In this document: one piece after another, positions 1 through 11,447 of the stretch
How positions within the stretch are numbered: position 1 is the first letter of the stretch
Layout: every line of letters starts with the position of its first letter
DNA from: Megamerina dolium
Lineage: Eukaryota > Arthropoda > Insecta > Diptera > Megamerinidae
Reading direction: 5' to 3'
Length of the DNA: 64,000 bases
Assembly (NCBI GenBank): GCA_963854835.1
Contig: OY978527.1
Span: 24,882,057 to 24,946,056, forward strand
Position numbers and translations under genes: made by a program
Notes under the pieces: generated by a model
The model's input: only the letters and a program-made list of their open reading frames with translations
Database searches by the model: none
Told to the model about the DNA's origin: nothing

Positions 1-459
1 AATAAAATCATGGTGTATGTACAAGAAATACGATATCTACTACACTACATCATTTGCAAATTACTGGTTGTTCAATAAGTTTTAACAATGGAAATTAAAA
101 ATATGTTTATATGTTTCAAAATACATTTTACTAATGAGCATATTCTTCCAGAAGAAACTCAATAGAATAGTTTCAACGATCCTCCTATAGATCTAGAATG
201 GACCATGCCTATAAAGATTTTCCGGGAGTTATGGCAGTCATCGCTTATACTTTTTATGAAAATGTTCTTCCACGAAGGCATTTCTGAGAGTGTTGCTACA
301 ATCAGAAGTCAATGAGAGTGAGTGAGTCAGAGAGTGAAAGATAGAGATGGAGTTAGAGTGGAATTTTGTGAATTAGGTGGCTGATGCAACAGATCACACT
401 TTAATTTGCTATGTTAATTTTTCTCTCCTAACATTTCCTTTCCTTATTTATACCCTATA
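1..459. other. Unassigned AT-rich sequence
   Basis: No convincing coding frame or element end is seen here. A purine-rich GA/GAGT stretch at about 303-360 is the only compositional oddity. It may be the degraded left part of the tandem repeat that follows. Confidence 0.4.
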
Positions 460-1248
460 AAGGGACTACCCTAAAAAATTTATCTTTTTCTTAAAATGAA
501 TATGAATTAGGGGGTTGGCGATAAGAAAATTTAAAAAAAATGTTGTAGCAGAAAAATTAATAAAAGTGGGTCGTTCAATTAAGTACTCTAGGTGTGATTT
601 CTGGGCGATTATGGACTCATTTGTGGATTTTCAGACGCTTTTAAGTTCATTTTGTATGAGAACCTCCCTAAGGAGTAAAGATAAGCGGTAAGTGTGCCTA
701 GAAAAACGTTAGAGTAAAAATAAATCAGGGTCGTTCCACTAGAAGTTTTCTGGGAACGAAATTTGTTAAGAATAACAATAATTTTGCGTTAGAGTCTCTT
801 TAAGGAATACACATAGGTACAAAAATATTGAGGAGACAATATTAATGAAGGCGGTCATGTATATAACCGCTCAAGGTACTGTTACCACACCATGTTGTCG
901 ATTTCCAGGTGCTTTTAAGTTCACGTTATAAGGGACCATCCCTAAGGGGTACGGATAGAGAGTGATTATGTTAAGAAAAAATATTTAATAGTGAAAATCA
1001 ATGAGGGTCCGCAATAGATTTTATCTTGCTGAGAGCATTCTGGAAGCGGTGGGACAAACAATTTTAAGAAAATCTCTATTTTCTAGGGCAATCCTCTCAA
1101 GGGATAAATATAGGGAGTAAGCATGTTCAAGAAAATGTTTAGGGATGCCAAATAATTGAGGTCGATCGAACCTCTCCAAGGAGTAAAATAGGGAGTAAGT
1201 ATGTTCAAAAAATATATTGAATAGTAAAAATGAATGATGGTCAGTTAT
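460..1248. repeat. Diverged tandem repeat array
   Basis: Related blocks recur at about 655-745, 925-1010, 1090-1160 and 1165-1245. Each has a CCCTAAGGAGTAAA-like start, then AGGGAGTAAGTATGTTCAA, then a run close to AATAGTAAAAATGAATGAGGGTC. A weaker copy may lie at 460-570. Copies are separated by unequal spacers, one of which repeats a CAGGTGCTTTTAAGTTCA-like phrase (about 635-650 and 907-924). The pattern suggests an old satellite or minisatellite, or the degenerate end of an unidentified element. Confidence 0.55.
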
Positions 1249-1251
1249 ATA

Positions 1252-1829
1252 TTAGGTGCGACAATTATGTATTAAGACTGCCTCTATAAAACACCATTAA
1301 AACACGATATCTGCTAATTTTTCGGTATATTTATTTGAAATATTCTCCTCCTGATTCAATACACTTGTTACATCGATTTAATAGTGATTCAAACGCGTGT
1401 TCCAGCTCATTTTTCGGAATTGCCTCCAGTACCCTCGTCGAAGCCCGTTGTATGGTCTGAATGTCATCAAAAAAGCATCCTTTCAACTTCAATTTCAGTT
1501 TTGGGAACAAAAAGAAGTCACACGGTGCCAAATCATATGAATACGACGGGTGATTCAACACACAGACCTGATTCCGAGCCAAAAAGTGACGAACAATGAG
1601 TGCTGTGTGACTTTTTTCTCTCTTTCCTCCATATTAAAATTTCAACATCAAACGAACACATATTTTGTAAAATTAATGTCAATAAACATTAAATGTCAAC
1701 CAAATGCTATGAAATTTTGACAGTTAGTACAGGAAAGTTGAAGCTTCAAAACGTATGTGCTCACACATAGATGGCGTGCTTGGTTGCTGAGGTATGGTTC
1801 GAGTCTTAATACATATTTGTCACACCTTG
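1252..1829 (-). mobile_element. Mariner deletion derivative with inverted ends
   Basis: A 578-bp unit is flanked by TA on both sides (1250-1251 and 1830-1831). Its ends are imperfect inverted repeats of about 30 bp: the left end reads TTAGGTGCGACAATTATGTA and the right end, reverse complemented, reads CAAGGTGTGACAAATATGTA. Both continue into TTAAGACT. The only coding content is the last part of a mariner transposase (1331-1582, minus), so most of the gene has been deleted. TA flanks and inverted ends fit a non-autonomous mariner mobilised in trans. Confidence 0.72.
1331..1582 (-). pseudogene. Mariner transposase C-terminal fragment
   Basis: The 83-residue frame carries the mariner signature HPSYSYDLAPCDFFLFPKLK. 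The final Asp of DLAPCD is the third catalytic acid of DD34D mariners. It ends in GGEYFK, a usual mariner C-terminus, so the 3' end is intact. The paired-like DNA-binding domain and the first two catalytic Asp residues are missing, so it cannot work as a transposase. One family-typical residue is changed (YSPDLAP to YSYDLAP). The apparent start is only the first possible initiator after the deletion. Confidence 0.85.
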
Positions 1830-2663
1830 TATGTATAACATCTCCCTAGCAGCGCTCTAGGAGCTGTGAACAGTGGGAGATCGTGGCAAAAAGAAAAAAA
1901 TTTAAGTGTTAGTAAATCTGTTTATTTAAGTACTGATTGACAGATCGTAACTAGGATAAGAAAAAATAATAAAAAAGTTTAGAAAGCTGCCATTTTATAT
2001 ATGAAATTTGTTCCTTGCTTTGAAGAGCTCTCACTAATTTATTTATTAACCAATATTCTTATGTGATATATCAATGTATAGACATTTGTTAAAAAATTAT
2101 TTTTTGCTTTATTGGTATATAATACACCTGGTTTTCTACAAATTTTAAAATATTGGTCACAAAATGACAAAATTTTTTTTTTGAAATATTAAAATTAAAA
2201 ATTAAATTATAAAAAAATATGTGACCCGTAATTTTATATGATTTGAGTTAATATGTAGTTCATCAGAAACTGTAGTTACGTATTGAATTCACCTGCTACG
2301 ATCGGTGTTATATTATTTTTGCTAAGTGACTAAAAATTCATTTTTGAAAACAGACAAAATGGTGCTAATTTCAGTACTGTAATGAAATGTGTATATAAAA
2401 ATGACTTAGTTAAAAATTGGACCTGTCATAAAAAATTATATTTTTCATCAGATCTTAGTCATTTTGCGACCTCTTTAGAAATATATATTTTTTTAATAAA
2501 TATATTTATACTGAAGTGTAAATCTAAATTAGGGAAAAATTTGAAAGTTTCAACGTTCAATTAGAAAAGTTTTAAAAATGTGTCCCCCGTAATTTTTTGA
2601 TACTAGGTGCTCAGAAGTTTATTTATTCCAAAACCAAAGCCAGTTTCAATATCCACTTGCCAG
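1830..2663. other. Unassigned AT-rich spacer
   Basis: Strongly AT-rich sequence with no recognisable domain in any frame. A 60-codon frame at 2382-2564 is low-complexity and is not supported. Confidence 0.4.
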
Positions 2664-4622
2664 TTTTTTTTTTTTTTATTATACATTTTCTTTATTTATT
2701 GAATCTATTCCTAAAGAATCTAACAATAAGTTTTTAAATCTTAATCTAATTCAACAACAGTAGCTCGTTATTATCTAGAGCAATGTTTTTCGAACGATGC
2801 TCTTCTTTTTATTGGAAGGCTGGCAGGTCCTTTCTCCGAAGGCGCGAAGTATAGCAGGTATTGAGCAAGGTTCTTGCTTCGTAATCTTCTAGTATATTCT
2901 TGTCTAGTATTTTTAACTTCAATTTCTACTATTGGGATATTTAAGTCATTGTGTATACATTCATTTCTAATATACCATGGTGCACCAGTTATCATCCTTA
3001 ACATTTTAGACTGAGATCTCTGTATGATTTCAAAATTGCTATTACTAGTGTTCTCCCATAATTGAATTCCGTAACTCCAAATTGGCTTTATTATGCTGTT
3101 GTACAGTAGGACCTTGTATTTCAATTTTAATGGGGATCTGAAATTGATGAGCCAGTGCAGACAAGAACTTTTAATTTCATCTGAGTTCTTTTTGCTTCGA
3201 TGTGCTTGAGCCATGTAAGCCGTCTATCTAAGTGTATCCCTAGGTAGGTGACTTCATTTGTATGAGTTATGGCGATATTATTTAGTGTAACTGTCGGGCA
3301 TGTGCTTTTGTTAAGTGTGAACGTTACATGTTTACATTTGGACTCATTAACTTTTATGCGCCAGTTAGATAACCATTTTTCAACAAGTACTAAATGCTCC
3401 CCTAAATCTGTGGATGCCTTAATTGGGTTTTGATTACGGCTTAGAATAGCAGTATCGTCAGCAAATGTAGATGTCAACAACCGTGCATCTGTTGGTAGAT
3501 CGGAAGTATATAATACATATAGAATGGGGCCAAGAACGCTACCCTGTGGAACTCCGGCTTTGATATTGAATTCTTCTGTGAAAAAGTCTTTATATTTTAC
3601 AACAAAACGACGGTTATCTAGGTATGATTCTAGTATTTGGTGGGAGCTTTCTGGTAGAAGTTTTCTTATTTTATACTTTAGCCCTTCATGCCACACTCTA
3701 TCAAATGCCTGAGCAACATAGAGGAATATAGCTGAACAATACTCTTTGTATTCAAATGCTTTCCGTATCTCATTGGTAATTCTGTTGACCTGCTCGATCG
3801 TCCCATGTTTTTCGCGAAATCCAAATTGGTGCTGAGGAATTATGTCACGTTCTTCAAGATGAGGTCTGAGTTTGGCTAACAGCAGTTTTTCAAATAATTT
3901 TGAGAGACATGGTAGCAAGCTTATGGGTCTGTAGGATGACGACAATGTTTTCTCTTTTACTGGCTTCAGGATCATTGTTACTTGTGATTTTTTCCATTGG
4001 TTAGAAAGTAGCCCAGTTTTAGCATTGCATTAAACAAAACCACTAAAAATAGTACAGCTGCCGTTGGAATTTCAATTAGGATTTTTGGTGTGATGCCATC
4101 GAAACCAGGAGCTTTCTTTGGATTAAGCTGGTACTTAATAATCTCGTTGATTTCTGATTGGAAATTTTGCATCAAGTGGCGTTTTCAGCTTTTTGTAAGA
4201 GTTCAAAAGCGAATTTGTTTTGGTAGTCATAGGAGAAAGCTTTTCGATATGCTTTAGCTGTTCAAATTCCTCATCCTGTTTTAATGCTTCTTTCAGAGCT
4301 CTTTCAGCACACTTAAGTCTTTGTTTTGATGTGGGTGACCGGCATGTCTGCCATTCTCTTCTACACCGGCGCTTTTCATTAACGAGTTTTTCAATTTGGG
4401 TGTTGGTGGGTATACGAACATTCTTTTGTTTTTGGTAATCACGTGGGGTTGAAACTATTGCAGCAGTAGTGAGCATGGTATTGATGATGTTTAGATTATC
4501 ATCGATGTCGATCTCAGACTGGATTACAGGACTGGTGTTGATATGACTACTTATATACTTTTTGTATTTCAGACAGTCTGTTTTTGGGGATGTCAGCTCA
4601 AATGGATGTCGGACTAAATGGT
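2664..4622 (-). mobile_element. 5'-truncated Jockey-like LINE (copy J1)
   Basis: A minus-strand non-LTR retrotransposon fragment. Its 3' end is the T run at 2664-2677, a poly(A) tail on the minus strand. The 3' untranslated part contains the phrase CTAACAATAAGT shared with the other Jockey-like copies here. Coding sequence covers the endonuclease-RT linker and RT but not the endonuclease, so reverse transcription ended early or the 5' part was lost. It is clearly diverged from copies J2, J3 and J7, so it is a different subfamily. Confidence 0.85.
2771..4601 (-). pseudogene. LINE ORF2 reverse transcriptase, broken
   Basis: ORF2 would copy element RNA at a nicked target. From 5' to 3' the frames show the linker (TSPKTDCLKYKKYI at about 4600-4560), the RT fingers block SYRPISLLPCLSKLFEKLL, HQFGFREKHGTIEQV, motif A, GVPQGSVLGP, the active-site box FADDTAIL at about 3445-3470, and the thumb/C-terminal block IWSYGIQLWE. 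The frame is broken at about 4150, 3976 and 3170. Motif A reads FLYVAQAFD where the other copies have FLDV or FLDI. The first catalytic Asp is therefore Tyr, an inactivating change on its own. There is no RNase H domain, as usual for Jockey-clade elements. Confidence 0.88.
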
Positions 4623-5882
4623 TCTTTTTTAAAATTAATTTTGTACGAAAGGAGTATATAAGTGTTCATGCAATATGTGCCAAATGAACTCCATATCCAT
4701 GTGATATTATACAGAAGGGAATGGCTAATATAAAAGATTGTATCAATATTAGATTAGATGTTGTCCGCTATAACTGAATGATGTATATAATATGAGGTAG
4801 GGGTGGGCGAAAAGTTAAAAACTGCACAAAGTGTTGATGTATGGATGGCTATTAGAAGAAGCTCAGGAAGAGTCGAATAAGATTTTTTTAATGCCCGGCT
4901 TCATAATAGTAGGTGCCTCTATTGGATAGCTAATAATAAGGATGTATTGAATAATCTCGTATCAAACGAGAAAAATTTATAAGGAATTGACAATAGAAGC
5001 ACAAGAAATACTCCTGCTTGGCGTGAAGGAAACCGAAATTATTTTCATTTGTATTGCAATAAAAGTGAAATATAGATTTTTTACCTTTATTTAGCTTTAT
5101 TTCAAGAGTGTATTACGTCTAGTAAAATGCTATATGTATATGGATATAAAAAACATATTTTTAGAAAAGTAAATATATTTTTGTTTAATTTAAATAAGAA
5201 ATTACAATATAAATCAAATAGATATGTACTTGTGCATTGAATATATTGTATTTGAGGAGTTCTATAACAAAACGTAATATTGTAATTCCAGTTTTAATTT
5301 TTTCCAGGTTTTTGGGATAATCTTATTCTATATTTCATTATCTATGTATTAGCGATTAAAAGTTGTGAGAATTTCGGGCTAACTTATTTAAAATTAAATT
5401 AAAAAATTTTGGTTTTACACCAAAATATAACATTTTTCGGTTAGATTTTCTTAGATCCTTATTTATATGAATAAACTTTATCCACTGTGTGGTAGATGGA
5501 GGCTTGTGGTGCATTTTCAGCAAGTGGCGTTTATTTGTCCTGGTTAATTCCCATTCTGAATTTGGTTGATTTCACTTAAGTAGTTTTTGAGATATAAATA
5601 CTTAATAAAACGTGGGTGGTTTCAAAATATGATCCTATAACTCCATTTTTACTTCAAATATATCCCTATGTATCGAGTTAGAGCATTCTAGCTTTATTAA
5701 TTTTGAAAATATTGCAATTCAAAAGTATTTCCCGTTACATGGAAAGTGGACGTAATTGTATACAGATTAAGTTCATGTTAGCATTATTTACTAATGTTCA
5801 TCAAAGAAGCTGGTATACCAAATTTGAAAATTGTAGGTCCATTTTTACTATTTATGGCCCACTGTGTGGTGTGAGCAAAATA
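4623..5882. other. Unassigned AT-rich spacer
   Basis: About 1.26 kb between two minus-strand LINEs. No coding domain is recognised. An 81-codon frame at 5703-5948 runs into the LINE tail and has no family signature. Confidence 0.4.
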
Positions 5883-6029
5883 TTTTTTTTTCTAACAAGC
5901 TTTTTTTATTGGATCTTTCTAAATTACTTAGAAACTAACAATAAGTAATCAAATCTTACAAACTAACTAAAATTATGTGATATTCCCAACGTTCCATCAC
6001 AATTTGTTGAGTCGCGAGGTTTAGCAATT

Positions 6030-6479
6030 TCACAGCATATTCAGTGCGTCTTTTCTTTTTAATCGACGATGCCCCGTGCTCAGCAACAATTGCCTAGCAA
6101 GGGGATTCGGATGATTGTGTAATTGAATGTAGCTTCTGCAGGACATTGCAACTTCCTCAGAAATTGTGGGTACATTTAAATCTGGATGGATGTTAACGTT
6201 CCTCATATACCAAGGCGCGTTTACAATAATTCGCAGACATTTGGATTGTATTCGCTGCATTTTTTCGATATTAGAGGGAGATGCGGTGCCCCAAAACTGA
6301 ATACCATAGGTCCAATTTGGCTTCAGGATTGCTTTATATAGTAGCACTTTGTATTCAAGATTCAACTTTGATCTTTTGTGTAACAGCCACCATAACTGAT
6401 TCATTTTAAGCTTGATCTGAGTTTTCTTAGCCTCTATGTGATTTTTCCATGTCAGCCTTCTATCGAGGTGAATAACCAA
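6030..6479 (-). pseudogene. LINE ORF2 C-terminal part (J2)
   Basis: This is the downstream portion of the J2 ORF2, in another frame from 6627-8627. It carries HLDRRLTWKNHIEAKK, the thumb block IWSYG-like WTYGIQFWGTASPSN, and the terminal RLKRKDALNML found in sibling copies. The true coding join lies near 6610, where the deletion relative to J3 changes frame. It has no catalytic residues of its own. Confidence 0.85.
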
Positions 6480-6626
6480 GTACTTTGTTGAGAAACATTG
6501 TGGAACTGATTGGCAATTAATATTAAGTGGGGGACATGTATCTAGCCTTAGCGTGAAAGTTACATGTACGCTCTTTGATTCATTGACTTTTATACGCCAT
6601 TTTGCTAGCTTCTATGGGGTTAGATA

Positions 6627-8627
6627 TCACAATATTGCCGTATCATCAGCAAAGGTCGATATAAATGTATAGTTATTGTTGGACATATCTGAAGTGTATA
6701 AGAGATACAGTAAAGGGCCCAAAACGCTTCCTTGAGGAACGCCAGCGTGAATATCCAATGGATTTGTTGTGTAATCCTTGTGATGTAAGAGAAATTGTCT
6801 TTTCGTGAGGTAGCTACTTAGCACTGAGGAGACATTTGCAGGCAGTAATAGTTTGATTTTGTAAATAAGGCCATCGTGCCATACTTTATCGAAAGCTTGA
6901 GTGATATCAAGAAAGACAGCTGAGCAATACTTTTTTTCTTCAAAAGTGTTCCTTATCAGAGTTACAATGCGGTGGACTTGTTCTATTGTGCCGTGCTGTT
7001 TTCTAAATCCAAACTGATGTTGAGGAATCAGTTGGTTGAGATTAATAAATGGAGTTATATTCATGACAAGTAGCTTTTCGAATACTTTAGAGAGTAGAGG
7101 CAGGAGGCTGATAGGTCTGTACGATGCAACTTTTGTAGGGTCTTTTCCTGGTTTTGCTATCATAATAATTTTTGAAATTTTCCAGCATTTGGGATAGTAT
7201 TTAATACGAAGGATAGCATTGAAAATGTGCATGAGATGAATTATTGAAGCCGGAGGTAGCTCTTTTATCATTTTACCGGTAATTTTATCTGGACCAGGTG
7301 ATTTTTTTGGGTTTAAATCTTTATAAATTGCTTTGAATATGTCCTTTTTTTTAATTTTGAGCGTTATTGAGCAAGGTTGAGAAGTTAATATTGGTAATGA
7401 GGACTGTGAAGAGGGTGGATTGGGTGTAAACACACTTTTTAGGTGGTTTGCAAAAGCCAAACCCTTCTCACAGTTGCTTCTAGCCCAATTACCGTCACTC
7501 AAACGGATGGGGGAATCAGTGAGAATTGGCCGATTTGATTTTTTTGCTGATTTCCACAAAGAGTAGTCTGACGCTTCACCAGGTGTTAATTTCGCTATGT
7601 GCTCTTCTAACTCTTTGTTGTTTTTATTTTTTAAGGCTTGCTTTAACTTTCGAGTGCAGTGCTGTAGCTGTGTTTTCAGATTCGGTGATCTGAATTCTTG
7701 CCATTGTCTTCGGAGTCTTCTTTTCTGTCTTACTAGCACTTCAATATCGGCTGGTGTGTATGGGCTATAGTTTGATTGCTTGCATACCTTTGTGCAGGTG
7801 GCTGAGCTGAGAGCTAATGAGAGCAGCTGGTTGAATTTTTCGAGTGCTGAGTCTACATCGTGTCCATTTCTTAATACAGTACTCAGAGGAAGATGGGAAT
7901 TTATATATTTCTTAAATTTCAACCAGTCTATTTTCTTTCTAACGCAATTGCCTTGGGGGCTTGGTGATTTTATAGATATTACCGTGGGTGAGTGGTCAGA
8001 TGATAGATCATAATTACACTCTGTGGAGTTATTTTCCATCTGCAAACCTTTGGCGACTCCAAAGTCTATGAGATCGGGTATCTTCCTCTTGTCCGTCGGC
8101 CAATATGTCGGTTGACCATTTGAAATAACATCGTAGCCGTGGTTAGTGATGATTGCACATAGTCTTCTGCCTTTTGGAGTTATTAAGCGGGAGCCCCAGT
8201 GAGTGTGTTTGGCGTTGAAATCACCAGCAACCAAGAATTTGCTACCAAGAGTTGAGCAAAATTCTTTATATTGCTGTTCGGTAATACTGTATCTTGGGGG
8301 ACAGTATATCGCAGATATTACTAGCTTAGAGATGTATTCTTCCAGACATATAGATGTTGCTTGCAAGTAGACTCTACTGAAATCTTCGAGAACATTATGG
8401 TTTATTTTGCTTTTTATCAATATTACAGTTCCTCCGCGTGCCTTACCATGCGGATGATTTGTGGTGTACAGTTTGTAATATGGCACTTGGTTGCAATTTT
8501 TGTCAGTGAAATGGGTCTCATATATCATCATTATGTCGATCTGGCTGGATTCAAGAAATTGAATTAGCTCCAAACGGTGCTGGCTTAAGCTGTTGGTGTT
8601 CCAGTGGCATATCTTGAGACAACTCAT
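6627..8627 (-). pseudogene. LINE ORF2: endonuclease plus reverse transcriptase
   Basis: A 666-codon open frame holds an AP-type endonuclease followed by RT. It would nick target DNA and prime reverse transcription on the nick. Endonuclease marks are CHWNTN (about residue 7), YETHF (about 40), GDFNAKHTHWG (about 140) and SSDHSP (about 215). RT marks are the YRPISLLPLLSKVFEKL fingers, HQFGFRKQHGTIEQV, motif A AVFLDITQAFDKVWH with its Asp present, AGVPQGSVLGP, and FADDTAIL at the very end. The frame stops directly after the active-site box because of the nearby deletion, so thumb and C-terminus are lost. The start codon overlaps the ORF1 stop as ATGA (8624-8627). This is the most complete Jockey-type enzyme in the window. 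Confidence 0.9.
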
Positions 8628-8830
8628 GGTCTGGATAGCAATGTTTGGAGTAACATCGATTGATTTTTCATCATTTCTTGCATCATTGTTTGCATTGAAT
8701 TCATGAATTGGTTCATATTCTGAATTAATGTTTGAAGCAAATGTTCAAGGGTACTTGGCTGTTGGGTGGGCAGTGAGTGTTTCTGCTCATTATTTACATT
8801 GCTTTGTTGGTGTGGGTTTTGTTTTAACAC
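8624..8830 (-). pseudogene. LINE ORF1 (Gag-like) C-terminal tail (J2)
   Basis: The last 68 residues or so of ORF1, rich in Gln and Met (LEHLLQTLIQNMNQFMNSMQ). The same tail is recognisable in copy J3, where zinc knuckles precede it. The stop codon TGA shares bases with the ORF2 ATG, an arrangement that suits reinitiation after termination. In this copy everything upstream of about 8948 is lost. Confidence 0.75.
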
Positions 8831-8948
8831 GCTAGCGTATGAATTGGTTTGATTCTTGTTTGGGATTGCAGAGAAGAATTGTGTTGCATCAATATTTTGT
8901 CTCTTACTTGAGTTGGCTATCTGAGTTTGATCAACTGGTTTAGAGGCA

Positions 8949-10682
8949 AAATATATAAAAAAGTTACCTTTGGTTGGTTAGATTTGAAATCCGACCTGAC
9001 CGAATCAAAACAACTCTTGATTTGGGCTCAACAACCGTAAACATATATAGAAATGCTTATCTGGTCTGCTGCACAATACCTATATCAACTAACTTTTAAT
9101 TTATTTTCTGAACCACAACTTGCTTTGGAGCGGAATAACCTGGCCTATTGTATTTTTTATCTTCTTGTCTGTATTCAGAATCATGATGGTCGATACGCAT
9201 CTCATACATATTGACTCCTATTTAACCATCCTAAAATGCTTTAGATGTTGCTGAACATTAGCATTCTACCATGTTTTCCATTGTTGACGAATGCGACACC
9301 TATTTTACACGCAGCTTTTTGAAAGCTATTTTTCTTAAATATTGCACACAATACCTAATTAGATGCCTAGATATTCTCATAAAGTTCTAACGGTCAAACA
9401 ACGATCTTCCAAAACAACATCCAATATTTTTTTTGTTCATAAAAAATAATACAATTATTTGTAAATATACAACTTCTACTTACGCCATATACATATGTGT
9501 AATTGCAGAAACTTATTGAACAGCCTTATTATTGATACGGTTGAAATTTTTTTTCTTCTTCGTGATTAATTTTTAGAAAAATCGTTTAAAACAACAAATG
9601 ATGTCATAATAATACATGTTGAATAATAAAATGCAATAACAAATTTCTAGAAAAAAGGTAAGTAAATACTTATATAATAAAAAGAAGCATTTCAAAACGA
9701 TTTAGTTGAGTAATACTTATGATTGGCAGGTCAATATCATCATTAAGAAAAATAATTTTGCAGACTATCAATTACAATTTTATTGTGTATATTTTTTACA
9801 AAAAAGCATATGGCGATTCACTTGTATTAATTTCAAATACCAGAAAATCACTTTTCACAGAGTGCCACTGAAATTTTTTGTGACAGATTTTTTTCGTACG
9901 GAACTATTGGCGAATATTTGCCGAGAATGGGGCACCATTAAAAAGAGTAAATGTTTGAGATTCTCAAAAATTTGATCAAATGTATCATCCAGCCCTATTC
10001 CATTTTAGTTTTTCCTCCAAATATACTTTACTCCCTATTACCACTCTTTCTACAAAATAAACGAAACGAGCACTTAAAAATCGAAAAATTTAACCAAAAT
10101 TTGCTTCCCAATATCTCTGCCCAACATATATACATATACATCTGCCCAACATATACCTTTTATATTCATAGCTTATGCTCCCATACAAAATGAATATAAA
10201 AATATTTGAAAATCGGATAGTATCCCAAACCTGCCGATATAGCGATCGAATGACCGTCCACACCAATTAACAATTCGACAACTTACCCACTATATCTGCC
10301 CTTTAAGCGGCCTGTCATATAACCTAAATGCAAAAAGACCTCAAATTCGACTTATAGCTATAAAGCTGCACAGTAAAAGCCTTTAGCCTATAAAGTATGT
10401 GACCGACCCCCGTAAAGTTTTTCTCCCTAACATTTCCTCTGAATATACCTAAAGGGAGCTCTCTAATAAAATTGATGCTTTTATCTACTTTTTTTCTATA
10501 TCTACTTTTTATGCATGATTGGCATTTATTATATAAATTAGTTGTAATGAAAAAAAGCAACATTAAAAATATTCAAACCTCGTTTTATTTGATTCAAACA
10601 GCCTATGAACACACTTTAATAACTTTCAAATAAGAATACAGTTTTGCATGTCTTAATTATAAAAAAATTAACTTACAGTATA
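8949..10682. other. Unassigned AT-rich spacer
   Basis: About 1.7 kb with no supported gene or element. Short frames at 9706-9975, 9951-10193 and 10324-10563 (minus) lack domains and have biased, low-complexity composition. Confidence 0.4.
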
Positions 10683-11043
10683 AAATAAATAAATAAATGT
10701 GGCACTTAAAGCCCCAAAGGGCTCATTGGCCGAGCTTCTCTTCCATTACTGTTGTGCGTCTTAAATTTGGACAGTATTAGAAGGGACCTACTTATTTTAG
10801 CCGGTTCCGAACGGCAGAACACTTGTGACATCACTTTTTCTGAGCTTTGTCACAGAGTTCTTTTTAGAAGCTTTTTCATGGCAAGTTGTTACTGTCGGAA
10901 GAATTGCCAATTGCTTGCCGACAGGTGGGTACCGTTCGAAAGAAAAATCTTTTCGATATTAAATTTGTTATGCATCAGCCGGGTATTGAACCACGACCTA
11001 CAGATCAGAAGGCGAACACACTAACCACTGAGCTACGGCACCC
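10683..11043 (-). repeat. tRNA-derived SINE, full-length copy
   Basis: The element reads on the minus strand. A tRNA-like head at 11043-10975 contains the A box TAGCTCAGTGG and a B box close to GGTTCAATACC. A body of about 270 bp follows, then a tail that appears here as (AAAT)n at 10683-10698. Sibling copies lie at 14601-14826, 22433-22554, 25054-25419, 47174-47313 and 63012-63378. The internal RNA polymerase III promoter would drive transcription, and copying would rely on a LINE enzyme. No clear target duplication was found for this copy. Confidence 0.85.
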
Positions 11044-11149
11044 AGAATTTAAAAGAATTTAAAAAGAATAAAAAGAAAATATGGGCTTTTGACTAAATAT
11101 AGTATGTACAAATACTTAAAAGCCAAAACAATAAAAGCCAAAAACAATT

Positions 11150-11152
<3 letters not shown>

Positions 11153-11187
<35 letters not shown>
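11153..11187. repeat. (TA)n microsatellite
   Basis: A pure TA run that served as the insertion target for the Tc1 element starting at 11188. Confidence 0.95.
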
Positions 11188-11190
<3 letters not shown>

Positions 11191-11447
11191 TGTCGGACAA
11201 AATAAAGTGCAAAGTAAAATGAAAAAATTCAATGTAGCTTAAATTTTTTTTTATATATTTTTATTAAAAAACGAAAACAGAAATAGTTTATATACTTCAA
11301 TAACATAAATTAAAAAACAAAAAATGGGAATTCATTCTCTGAAATATAGCACAAGGATAAAAATAGTATCTCATTGTCAAATTATATTAGACAAAATAAA
11401 GTGCAAACTAAAATTTTCAACTTCAATTATTAAAAAAAAAATATAAG

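Larger units (their letters stand above)
5883..8948 (-). mobile_element. Jockey-like LINE (copy J2), 5'-truncated in ORF1
   Basis: Minus-strand element whose 3' end is a T run at 5883-5890 (poly(A) on the element strand), preceded on that strand by an AATAAA-type signal. It ends abruptly in the ORF1 tail near 8948, so ORF1's zinc knuckles are missing while ORF2 is nearly complete. Copies J3 (39061-43050), J7 (59985-61984) and J8 (63603-64000) belong to the same subfamily and align closely by eye. About 50 bp present in J3 at 39614-39690 are missing here around 6610, which breaks ORF2 just after the RT active site. Confidence 0.9.
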
